Shown one piece after another: positions 6,494 through 12,357 of a stretch of DNA of 12,627 nt. The DNA lies in assembly GCA_934667465.1 (NCBI GenBank), contig CAKUMG010000076.1, forward strand, positions 1 through 12,627. The letters run 5' to 3'. The DNA is from an uncultured Actinoplanes sp. (GTDB taxonomy: Bacteria; Actinomycetota; Actinomycetes; Mycobacteriales; Micromonosporaceae). Both the position numbers and the translations under genes were made by a program. Each line of letters begins with the position of its first letter. Within the stretch, counting starts at the first letter, position 1. Under the pieces are notes generated by a model. The model ran no database searches. It saw only the letters and a program-made list of their open reading frames with translations, and was not told the origin of the DNA.

Positions 6494-6588
6494 CTGATAT
6501 GTAACGGCGGGTACTTGCTGGGTGCCATTCCCTGCGGCCGCGTCGTCTGCTGTGCTTTTGGTGATCGACCGGCCGCGAGGAGTTCTTG

Positions 6589-7650
6589 GTGAGTGTCAGG
6601 ATCGGCATCAACGGATTCGGCCGGATCGGGCGCAGCGTTATGCGTATCGCGGCGGCGGTCCCTTCCGCAGGAATCACCGTGGCCGCCATTAACGACATCG
6701 CGGGAGTGGAGCGGAACGCCCACGCCCTGAAACGCGACAGCGTGCGCGGGCGCTTCGCCGGCACCGTCACCACGCTGCCCGGCCGCCTCGTCGTCAACGA
6801 CGAACCGGTCTGGGCCTTCCAGGAGTCGCAGCCGGGCCGCATCCCCTGGTCCGACGCGGGCGTCGACGTGGTCCTCGAGGCCACCGGGCGGTTCCGTGAC
6901 GGCGACCTGGCCCGCGCTCACATCACCGGCGGCGGCGCCCGCAAGGTGGTGATCAGCGCCTCCGCCCACCGCCCCGACGCGTTCCTGGTGTGGGGCGCCA
7001 ACCACGACTCCTACGACCCGGCACGCCACGACGTGGTCTCCCCCGCCTCGTGCGGCGTCAACGCGCTCTCGGTCATGGCGAAGGTGCTGCTCGACCGCTT
7101 CGGCCTGCGCAGCGTGCACACCTCCGTCGTACTGGCGACCCAGGGCTGGCAGAAGACCCAGGACACGACCACCGGCACCTCGCGCGACGACCCGCGGCTG
7201 GGCCGGGCCACGCAGCAGAGCATCATCCCGCACAACCACGTGTCCGGGGAGCTGGTCAGCACGGTGCTGCCGCGGCTGGGTCACGTCCGCTACAGCTACT
7301 ACTGCGTGCCCACGCCGATCGGCTCGCTCGCCGAGATCACCGGCTTCACCGACCGCCCGGTCAGCGCCGACGAGGTCAACCGGGCCGTGGCCGACGCGGC
7401 GGCGGGCCCGATGCGCGGCCTCATCGACTACGACCCGGACCCCACGGTCTCCATCGACGTGCGCGACAACCCCGCCTCCTGCCTGTTCGACCCCTCCGGT
7501 ACGCAGACCAGCCCCGACGGCGGCGTGCAGGTCCGCGGCTGGTTCGACAACGAGTGGGGCTTCTCGCACCGCCTCCTCGACCTGGCCCGCCTGCTGGGGA
7601 AACGTGAGCCCGTCCCGGCGGGCGCGCGGCTGCACAGCTCGGTGGCATGA
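6589..7650 (+). CDS. Divergent GAPDH-family protein lacking the catalytic His
   Basis: The protein has 353 residues from GTG 6589, with GAGGAG (6577-6582) six bases upstream. GAPDH family features are plain: the NAD-binding GINGFGRIGRSVMR (6-19), AINDIAG, SVRGRF, the nucleophile Cys155 in SPASCGVNAL, and the C-terminal WFDNEWGFSHRLLDLA (318-333). It departs from true GAPDH in the active site. The usual ASCTTN is ASCGVN. The residue 27 after the Cys, where the catalytic His belongs, is Leu182. The phosphate-site TTTG segment reads HNHV (215-218). The Arg of LRVPVP is Cys239. It therefore probably does not oxidise glyceraldehyde 3-phosphate by the standard route; it may use another aldehyde or have a non-catalytic role. 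It is followed after 29 bp by the dehydratase gene, apparently one operon. Confidence 0.9.
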   Translation: MSVRIGINGFGRIGRSVMRIAAAVPSAGITVAAINDIAGVERNAHALKRDSVRGRFAGTVTTLPGRLVVNDEPVWAFQESQPGRIPWSDAGVDVVLEATGRFRDGDLARAHITGGGARKVVISASAHRPDAFLVWGANHDSYDPARHDVVSPASCGVNALSVMAKVLLDRFGLRSVHTSVVLATQGWQKTQDTTTGTSRDDPRLGRATQQSIIPHNHVSGELVSTVLPRLGHVRYSYYCVPTPIGSLAEITGFTDRPVSADEVNRAVADAAAGPMRGLIDYDPDPTVSIDVRDNPASCLFDPSGTQTSPDGGVQVRGWFDNEWGFSHRLLDLARLLGKREPVPAGARLHSSVA

Positions 7651-7679
7651 CCCTCAGTCCCGTCCTGTAGAAAGGGCCG

Positions 7680-8588
7680 GTGACGACCAGCGACGCCATC
7701 CAGACCGCGGCGGACCGCCTGCGCGGCCGCATCCGCACCACGCCGGTGCTCGACACCGGCGACGTGGTCTACAAGCTGGAGCTGGTGCAGCATGCCGGCT
7801 CCTTCAAGACCCGCGGCATGTTCAACAAGATCCTGACGGCCGCGGAACAAGGCCTGCCCGAGGCCGGCATCATCGCCGCCTCCGGGGGCAACGCCGGCCT
7901 CGCCGCGGCCCACGCCGCCCGGGAACTGGGCGTGCCCGCCGAGATCTACGTGCCCGAGACGTCACCGCAGGTCAAGGTCGCCAAGCTGGCGAAGCTCGGC
8001 GCCCGGGTCACCCGCGTCGGCAGCGAATACGCGGAGGCGTACGCGGCAGCCACCGTCCGCGGCGCCGAGACCGGCGCGCTGTTCTGCCACGCCTACGACG
8101 ACCCGGACATGGTGGCGGGCAACGGCACGCTGGGCCTCGAACTGCTCGGCCAGGCCACGTTCGACACGGTCCTCGTCGCGGTGGGCGGCGGTGGCCTGGT
8201 CGCGGGCGTGGCTGTAGCGCTACACGGCAAGGCGAAGGTGGTGGCCGTCGAGCCGGAGGGTTCCCGCGCGCTGCACGCCGCCCTGGCCGCCGGCGAACCC
8301 GTGGACGTCCCGGTGGCCGGCGTCGCCGCCGACTCGCTCGGCGCGCGGCGGGTCGGCGCGATCGCGTACGAGACGGCAGTGTCTTTGCAGGTCCCCTCGA
8401 TCCTGGTCAGCGACCAGGCCATCGTCGAGGCCCGCCGACACCTCTGGGACGACTACCGCCTCGCCGTCGAGCACGGCACGGCGGCGGCCCAGGCGGCGCT
8501 GACGTCGGGCGTCTACCGGCCCGTGCCCGGCGAGCGCGTCGCTGTCCTGCTCTGCGGCGCCAACACCGACGTCACGGACCTTGCCTGA
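7680..8588 (+). CDS. PLP-dependent threonine/serine dehydratase
   Basis: This is a 302-residue fold-type II PLP enzyme. Threonine/serine dehydratases of this group deaminate Thr to 2-oxobutyrate or Ser to pyruvate in the cytoplasm. The PLP lysine is Lys43 in GSFKTRG. ASGGNAG (67-73) is the substrate Asn-loop, GGGGL (169-173) binds the cofactor phosphate, and CGANTD (292-297) is the region near the pyridine nitrogen. There is no regulatory ACT domain, so it is the short catabolic type rather than biosynthetic IlvA. GTG 7680 follows AAAGG at 7671-7675. It lies 29 bp after the GAPDH-like gene and is surely cotranscribed with it. Codons 178-181 are unusual and form a palindrome (see 8213-8224). 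The exact amino-acid substrate is unproven; serine racemase or hydroxy-amino-acid variants are possible. Confidence 0.92.
   Translation: MTTSDAIQTAADRLRGRIRTTPVLDTGDVVYKLELVQHAGSFKTRGMFNKILTAAEQGLPEAGIIAASGGNAGLAAAHAARELGVPAEIYVPETSPQVKVAKLAKLGARVTRVGSEYAEAYAAATVRGAETGALFCHAYDDPDMVAGNGTLGLELLGQATFDTVLVAVGGGGLVAGVAVALHGKAKVVAVEPEGSRALHAALAAGEPVDVPVAGVAADSLGARRVGAIAYETAVSLQVPSILVSDQAIVEARRHLWDDYRLAVEHGTAAAQAALTSGVYRPVPGERVAVLLCGANTDVTDLA
8213..8224. promoter_or_regulatory. Perfect 12-bp palindrome TGTAGCGCTACA inside the dehydratase gene
   Basis: The palindrome spans codons GCT GTA GCG CTA (Ala178-Leu181), three of which are rare in this GC-rich coding style. It differs at a single base from TGTAGCGATACA at 4902-4913 in front of the MFS gene. 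A central CG is typical of LacI-family operators in actinobacteria; no LacI gene is in the window. A functional role is inference. Confidence 0.3.
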
Positions 8589-8610
8589 CCCTCATCGCGC
8601 CCTGACCGCC

Positions 8611-8652
8611 CGGGGCGCCGAGCCCGGGGCGCCGAGCCCGGGGCGCCGAGGA
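8611..8652. repeat. Three tandem 14-bp GC repeats between convergent genes
   Basis: The unit CGGGGCGCCGAGCC is repeated at 8611-8624 and 8625-8638, with a third copy at 8639-8652 whose last two bases differ. Each unit contains the self-complementary GGCGCC and the junctions make CCCGGG, so the RNA can fold strongly on either strand. It sits in the 105-bp gap between the convergent dehydratase and AraC genes and may act as a two-way terminator. Confidence 0.65.
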
Positions 8653-8693
8653 CCCGGGCACACGATCCGCTTCGACGCGCGCCGGCCCCGGAT

Positions 8694-9680
8694 TCAGCTG
8701 CGGAGGGTCTCGCCGGGGAGGACGCCGTAAACCTCCCGGTAAGCGTTCGCGAACCGCCCCGGATTCGCGAACCCCCACCGCGTCGCGATGACCCCGACGG
8801 TGTCGCCGCGGGCCGGGTCGGCGTTCTGCAGGTCCCGGCGGGCAAGATCCAGCCGCGCCCGGCGCAGATAGCCGAGCGGGGTCGTGCCGAGGTGCCTGCG
8901 GAAGCCGTACTGCAGGGCACGCGCGCTGGTGCGTGCCGCGGCGGCGATCTCGCCGAGCTGCAGCGGGAGGTGGGCGTGCGTGTCGATGTAGGCCATGGCG
9001 CGGCGGATCGTGGCCGGGGTGACGGTGCCGGGACCCGGGACGTGCTGGCGGGTCATGGTCGTGTTCGGGAAGACGTGCAGGGCGGCGGTGGCGACGGTGC
9101 GGGCCATGTTCTCGGCGAGGAGCGGGGAACTCATCGGCGCGCCGGGGTCCATGAGGGCTCCGCCGGCGAGGCTGATCAGCGAGCGCCAGTAGCGGTGCAT
9201 CGCCGCCGAGACCGGAGTGATGTCGTGGAAGCGGACCCCGGCGGCGGAGATGCCGGAGACCTCCTCCACGGCGCGGGTGATCCGGTCGGCCGGGAGCCGC
9301 AGGGTGGTCACGTCGAAGCCGTGCATGTCGAAGTCGATCGGCACGCCGAGCGGGTAGAACGCGGTGTCCCCGGCGACGGCGGACGTGGCGGCCAGGCTGC
9401 TGGAAATCTGCACGCTGCCGGCGTGCACGACGAAGAACACGTAGTCGTGGAAACCGTCGGTGCTGGTTCCCGCGTAGTCGATGGAGGTGCGCACCCGGTC
9501 CGCACCCAGCGCGGGCACGTCATAGGTCAGCGCCGAGAACTGCGCGCCGTTCGTGATCGGCGCGAACCGCGACTTGTTGTCCGCGTACATCCGCCGGATG
9601 AACTCGGTGACCTGGGTCTCGTCGTCGGACGCGAACGAGGAACGCAGCACGGGGCCGGGTGACGTCTGCCCTGTCGACAT
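8694..9680 (-). CDS. AraC family transcriptional regulator
   Basis: The protein has 328 residues from ATG 9680, with GGAGG four bases upstream (9689-9685). The C-terminal 100 residues form the double helix-turn-helix of AraC/XylS proteins: ATIRRAMAYIDTHAHLPLQL, the first recognition region AARTSARALQYGFRRHLG, then PLGYLRRARLDLARRDL and the second HTH with TVGVIATRWGFANPGRFANA and YREVYGVLPGETLR. The N-terminal roughly 200 residues resemble the AraC-binding-like cupin domain (Pfam AraC_binding_2) that senses a ligand or dimerises. It is convergent to the GAPDH-like operon and divergent from the kinase gene across a 395-bp spacer, so its target is not obvious from position. Confidence 0.94.
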   Translation of the reverse strand: MSTGQTSPGPVLRSSFASDDETQVTEFIRRMYADNKSRFAPITNGAQFSALTYDVPALGADRVRTSIDYAGTSTDGFHDYVFFVVHAGSVQISSSLAATSAVAGDTAFYPLGVPIDFDMHGFDVTTLRLPADRITRAVEEVSGISAAGVRFHDITPVSAAMHRYWRSLISLAGGALMDPGAPMSSPLLAENMARTVATAALHVFPNTTMTRQHVPGPGTVTPATIRRAMAYIDTHAHLPLQLGEIAAAARTSARALQYGFRRHLGTTPLGYLRRARLDLARRDLQNADPARGDTVGVIATRWGFANPGRFANAYREVYGVLPGETLRS

Positions 9681-10075
9681 ACAGCCTCCCGAGGCGCGGA
9701 GGACGGGGTACCAGCAGACAGCTTACGCAACGAAAGACCCTGGAACGAAGCCGTCACACGCACGATGTAGCCGCCGCGCCCGCCGATGCGCAACCCTGGC
9801 AGGACGTCAGGTGGAGCCCGGGCTCTACCAGAACGCAGCCCGGACGGGTTCAAGAAGGAGCCCGTCCGGGCGCCTCTGACCGAAGACCGCCGGCAAAGGC
9901 GACAAAACCGTCTGCCGTACGGCGTCACGGCCGCAGATATCGCGCCACCGACCTCCCCAGATCCGGCGCGCATGAGCCGATCCCGCGGGCAGTTCCCGGG
10001 CCGCGCCCCCGACCACCAGCCGCGACGACATCCGTAGGATGCCGTCCATAGTGCAGCGACCCGAGGGGGATCGGC
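9681..10075. other. 395-bp gene-free spacer between the divergent AraC and kinase genes
   Basis: No convincing gene is seen. The spacer holds AGCCCGGGCT within a near-palindrome (9811-9828), the strong hairpin at 9838-9871, and the 10-bp palindrome GCCGTACGGC (9914-9923). A TAGGAT at 10036-10041 could be the -10 for the kinase gene, but it has no good -35. The kinase ribosome site is GGGGG just before ATG 10076. Confidence 0.5.
9838..9871. other. Strong 11-bp hairpin in the AraC-kinase spacer
   Basis: GCCCGGACGGG (9838-9848) pairs perfectly with CCCGTCCGGGC (9861-9871) around a 12-base purine-rich loop, TTCAAGAAGGAG. The loop itself contains AAGGAG. No T-tract follows on either strand. It lies upstream of both divergent genes, so it is not an ordinary gene-end terminator. 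It could be an RNA leader structure, the end of an unannotated transcript, or a mobile repetitive element. Confidence 0.6.
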
Positions 10076-10756
10076 ATGAGCGGGCGCTCCGCGCAGCGAA
10101 CCCGAGTTCTGGAGCGGCTGGCGGAGATCGTCCTCGCCGTCCGGCGCCCCCACCCGGTGCGGGTCGGAATCGACGGATGCTCCGCGGCGGGGAAGACGAC
10201 GCTCGCCGACGAGCTGGGTGTGACGTTACGAACGCGGACGCGGCGGGAGATCCTGCGGGTCGGGTTGGACCACTTCAAGAAGGACCGGGCGCTGCGCACG
10301 ACGTATGCAACCGACTCGGGACAGGAGCACTACCTCGACTCGTGGGACCTTCCGGCGATCCGGGAACGGCTGCTGGAACCCCTCGGACCGGGCGGCGATC
10401 GGCGATACGTCACGGCGGTCATGGATCTCTGGGGGCGCGCGAAGGTGGACGTGCCGGCGCAGCGGGCGGCCCGGGACGCCGTACTGATGGTCGACGGGTC
10501 TTTTCTGCAGCGTCCCGAGCTCGACGATTGCTGGGACCTGCGGATCTATGTCGACGTCGGGTTCGACACGGTGCTGCGCCGGGGCTCGGAGCGCGATGCG
10601 GCGTTCATGGAGTCGTTGCAGGCGGCGCAGCATCGTTACCGGACGAAGTACGTTCCCGGGGAGCGGATGTATGTCGACGCCGTCCGGCCGCGCGAGCGGG
10701 CGCAGGTGGTCGTCGACAACGAGGACTTCGACGCCCCGACGCTGAGCGAGCGGTGA
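10076..10756 (+). CDS. P-loop NTPase, uridine kinase-like
   Basis: The protein has 226 residues from ATG 10076, which follows GGGGG at a suitable distance. Walker A is GCSAAGKTT (34-42), next to GIDG, as in uridine/cytidine and pantothenate kinase relatives. LDHFKKD (64-70) resembles the DxFY acceptor-site region of uridine kinases. VLMVDGSFLQRPEL (136-149) and DLRIYVDV (154-161) give the second nucleotide-binding strands. The end, RPRERAQVVVDNEDF, is the usual tail of this actinobacterial family. It would phosphorylate a nucleoside or another small molecule with ATP or GTP in the cytoplasm; the substrate is not certain. Its stop codon lies inside the palindrome CGGTGATCACCG (10751-10762). 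Confidence 0.88.
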   Translation: MSGRSAQRTRVLERLAEIVLAVRRPHPVRVGIDGCSAAGKTTLADELGVTLRTRTRREILRVGLDHFKKDRALRTTYATDSGQEHYLDSWDLPAIRERLLEPLGPGGDRRYVTAVMDLWGRAKVDVPAQRAARDAVLMVDGSFLQRPELDDCWDLRIYVDVGFDTVLRRGSERDAAFMESLQAAQHRYRTKYVPGERMYVDAVRPRERAQVVVDNEDFDAPTLSER

Positions 10757-10787
10757 TCACCGTGCGGTGACCAGCGCCGGTGATCAC
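10751..10787. repeat. CGGTGATCAC repeat pair at the kinase gene end
   Basis: CGGTGATCAC occurs at 10751-10760 and 10778-10787, with a partial copy CGGTGACC between them. The first copy is the perfect palindrome CGGTGATCACCG (10751-10762) and contains the kinase TGA. The second belongs to the transposase fragment (codons for Asp-His-Arg). It may serve as the kinase terminator, or mark the broken edge of the old insertion. Confidence 0.45.
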
Positions 10788-10893
10788 GCCACCGGCCACC
10801 ACGCTGCGGATCCAGGCTCGGCAGCAACGGCTCCAGCCGTTCCCACTCCGGATCACTCAGATCACCAGCCACGACATGACAACCATCGATCAT
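10774..10893 (-). pseudogene. IS5-type transposase, N-terminal fragment only
   Basis: Read from ATG 10893 the peptide begins MIDGCHVVAG, then DLSDPEWERLEPLLP and RGGRWRDHR. That is the conserved opening of IS5-family transposases of actinobacteria (the DLTD-W--LEPLLP ... RGGRWRDHR pattern). Similarity stops after residue 39 or 40, and the frame continues into short repeats and the kinase gene end. The catalytic DDE domain and the terminal inverted repeats are absent, so this is a dead remnant. A 9-bp direct repeat CATGACAAC (10875-10883 and 10891-10899) overlaps its start. A full element of this type encodes about 250-280 residues. Confidence 0.75.
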
Positions 10894-10980
10894 GACAACG
10901 CGTGATGATCCGTCGGATTGGCTTCAGCCTTGTTCGCCGAGCTCGTCCGCGCCCTCGGCCCGCCTCGCCGGAGTGAGGCC

Positions 10981-11211
10981 TCAGCGTCTCCGCAGCGGAT
11001 CATCGGCGGACCCGGGCGCCACCATCCGCTCGTCCTGCACCTCGATCACCTGCCGCGACCGATGCGCCCCCGGGTTCCACATCTCGTCGATCGGCCCCAT
11101 CAACCGCGCCCCGGCCCCGCTATGCCGGACCCGCCGCGCCAGCCACATCAGGCCGGCCAGCACCGCAACGAAGGCTCCGAAGAAGCCCGCCAACCCGATG
11201 ACCGCGTCCAC
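10981..11211 (-). CDS. Small single-helix membrane protein, hypothetical
   Basis: The protein has 76 residues from GTG 11211. An N-terminal transmembrane helix (about 4-25, VIGLAGFFGAFVAVLAGLMW) is followed by a basic segment RRVRH and a cytoplasmic tail, GPIDEMWNPGAHRSRQ then VIEVQDERM. Short actinobacterial proteins with an inner-membrane helix and a D/E-x-(W/F)-x-P-x-A-H pattern before a VQ(D/E)ER segment are common and uncharacterised, so I think this is real. GGGGG lies 12 bases upstream of the GTG, a little far. TAG closes the frame just above, so no other start is possible upstream. Confidence 0.65.
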   Translation of the reverse strand: MDAVIGLAGFFGAFVAVLAGLMWLARRVRHSGAGARLMGPIDEMWNPGAHRSRQVIEVQDERMVAPGSADDPLRRR

Positions 11212-11239
11212 CCGTTCACGCTATCCCCCTTGTCGTGTC

Positions 11240-11977
11240 CTACCGTGCCCTTGGCGCCACCCGGCTCACGGTTTCCGGCAGCGGTCCTTCGGATCGGCCG
11301 GAGGAGGAGCAAGCGTGCCGAGGAACCGACCGAGCCCCGGCGGCGCGGCGCGGTGAGCCGGGGCGGCAGCTAGGGGCGGCGGGGCGCTCGGCAAAGGTCG
11401 TGAGCGTGGTCGGTAACGGGCCGTCCAGCGTGCCGCGATCAAGAGCCGCCCCGACGTGCTCACCGGCCGCCATGACCGCCGCGACCAGCCCTGTCATGCC
11501 GGCATGGTCCCCCAGGATGCGCTCGACCCGCGGCAGCAGCACCGCGGGCCCTTCCCCGCGGGACCGGGCGCCGCGCCCCGGCTCGAACTGCTCGGTCTCC
11601 AGCCCGCCGACCACCCGCCGGACGATGTTCATGCCGTCCCCGCCGCGCAGGACCTGCACCAGCTCCGTCCCGGCCGAGAGCCGCGCCAGCAACGACGGGT
11701 GGAACGCCACGGCTGCCCGCTCCTCGTAGCAGACCGCCCAGCCCGGAACCGTCCCGCAGCGCAACAGCGACCCGGCCACGGTCACCGGGTGGAGCCGTAC
11801 GGCTTCCTCGGCGTCCATCACCTCCAGCCGCCCGCCACCGAGCCCGCCCGCCACGACAGCGGGCGTCCGGTCACGGACGAAGGTCAGACAGAAGCCCGGA
11901 TAGCGGTCCTCTCCCGCCCATGCCCACCGCTCGATGTTCACCCCCGAAAAGGTACCGGGGCCTACTGCAGGCGACAT
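11240..11977 (-). CDS. DUF6461-like protein, hypothetical
   Basis: The frame runs from 12091 down to TAG 11240. I give ATG 11977 (245 residues). GTG 11941, just before IERWAWAGEDRYPG, is as likely, since codon use above it is poor and neither start has a clear ribosome site. The core CLTFVRDRTPAVVAGGLGG, the VAGSLLRCGTVPGWAVCYEE segment and the helical end match what I know of actinobacterial DUF6461 proteins, which occur in many paralogues and have no known function. No signal peptide or membrane helix is seen. The last roughly 65 residues, after PTTLTTFAERP, are Arg/Pro/Ser-rich and unlike a folded domain, so an old frameshift or an extended stop is possible. The small membrane-protein gene follows 28 bp downstream on the same strand. 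Confidence 0.7.
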   Translation of the reverse strand: MSPAVGPGTFSGVNIERWAWAGEDRYPGFCLTFVRDRTPAVVAGGLGGGRLEVMDAEEAVRLHPVTVAGSLLRCGTVPGWAVCYEERAAVAFHPSLLARLSAGTELVQVLRGGDGMNIVRRVVGGLETEQFEPGRGARSRGEGPAVLLPRVERILGDHAGMTGLVAAVMAAGEHVGAALDRGTLDGPLPTTLTTFAERPAAPSCRPGSPRRAAGARSVPRHACSSSGRSEGPLPETVSRVAPRAR

Positions 11978-12357
11978 GCCGCACGGCCCGGCGCCGGGCG
12001 AGGGGGATGCGCCGGGTGCGCTCCGAGAAGGCGGCCGAACGTCGAACGTCCACAAGGCGTGACACCAACGGGTGATTCTTGTGCGGAGCATCGATCCCGA
12101 CTAATCAGCTTTATTGCCCGAACCGGGCGAGAGGTGGGCCGGAGCGCTCCACCGACGGGCCGATTCTCCAACCACGGCTACGCGCTCATCACCGTCCGCA
12201 ATCTACAGCGAGGTTGCACTCCGGGGTCGGCGCGAGACATCCGCCGCACCCATGGTCACGTTTAGCTATATTGACGGCGAAGGTTTCGCCAGATCAATTG
12301 TGCACCTTCTTGGCCGGAGTAGCACAGCGTGATCACCCCAAGACACGAAGGACCACC
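11978..12357. other. Divergent spacer between the DUF6461-like gene and the right-edge membrane gene
   Basis: About 380 bp without a supported gene. It includes a small hairpin, GCCCG-AAC-CGGGC (12117-12129), the palindrome GGAGCGCTCC, and an AT-richer patch near 12260-12300 with the promoter elements of the right-hand gene. A short open frame at 12114-12332 is not convincing. Confidence 0.5.
12267..12290 (+). promoter_or_regulatory. Likely promoter and operator of the right-edge membrane gene
   Basis: TATATT (12267-12272) is a good -10, though its -35 region is poor. Alternatively TTGACG (12271-12276) is a -35 with TCAATT 17 bases on. Directly overlapping is the perfect dyad GGCGAA-GGT-TTCGCC (12276-12290), placed to act as an operator for either choice. 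The AT-rich patch stands out against the very GC-rich surroundings. Confidence 0.4.

Larger units (their letters stand above)
6166..6588 (+). other. 423-bp gene-free spacer before the GAPDH-like operon
   Basis: No convincing gene lies here. In order the spacer holds the MFS terminator hairpin (6192-6223), a loose dyad ACAAC-N7-GTTGT (about 6242-6258), two imperfect direct repeats (6351-6421), a sigma70-type promoter (6465-6493) and a GAGGAG ribosome site (6577-6582). The transcript leader would be about 90 bases. Confidence 0.6.

Noticed and set aside
6430..7635. Long minus-strand frame opposite the GAPDH-like gene
   Set aside because: Composition is Arg/Ala/Gly-rich with no motif. The plus strand holds a clear enzyme.
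4924..7650. arsJ-gapdh type arsenate detoxification pair (MFS plus GAPDH)
   Set aside because: The MFS gene has its own divergent LysR and is followed by a hairpin and a 423-bp spacer. The GAPDH-like protein lacks the residues needed to make a phospho- or arseno-glycerate, and no ars gene is seen.
9811..9871. tRNA-like segment (GGGTTCAAG within paired arms)
   Set aside because: The loop is 12 bases and the stem 11 bp, so it does not fit a T-arm. No acceptor or anticodon stem can be built around it.
10918..11373. Plus-strand frame after the transposase fragment
   Set aside because: It is Pro/Arg/His-rich with no ribosome site or motif, and it overlaps the more convincing small membrane protein on the other strand.
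12114..12332. 72-codon frame before the right-edge gene
   Set aside because: There is no ribosome site or family feature, and it covers the likely promoter and operator of the next gene.
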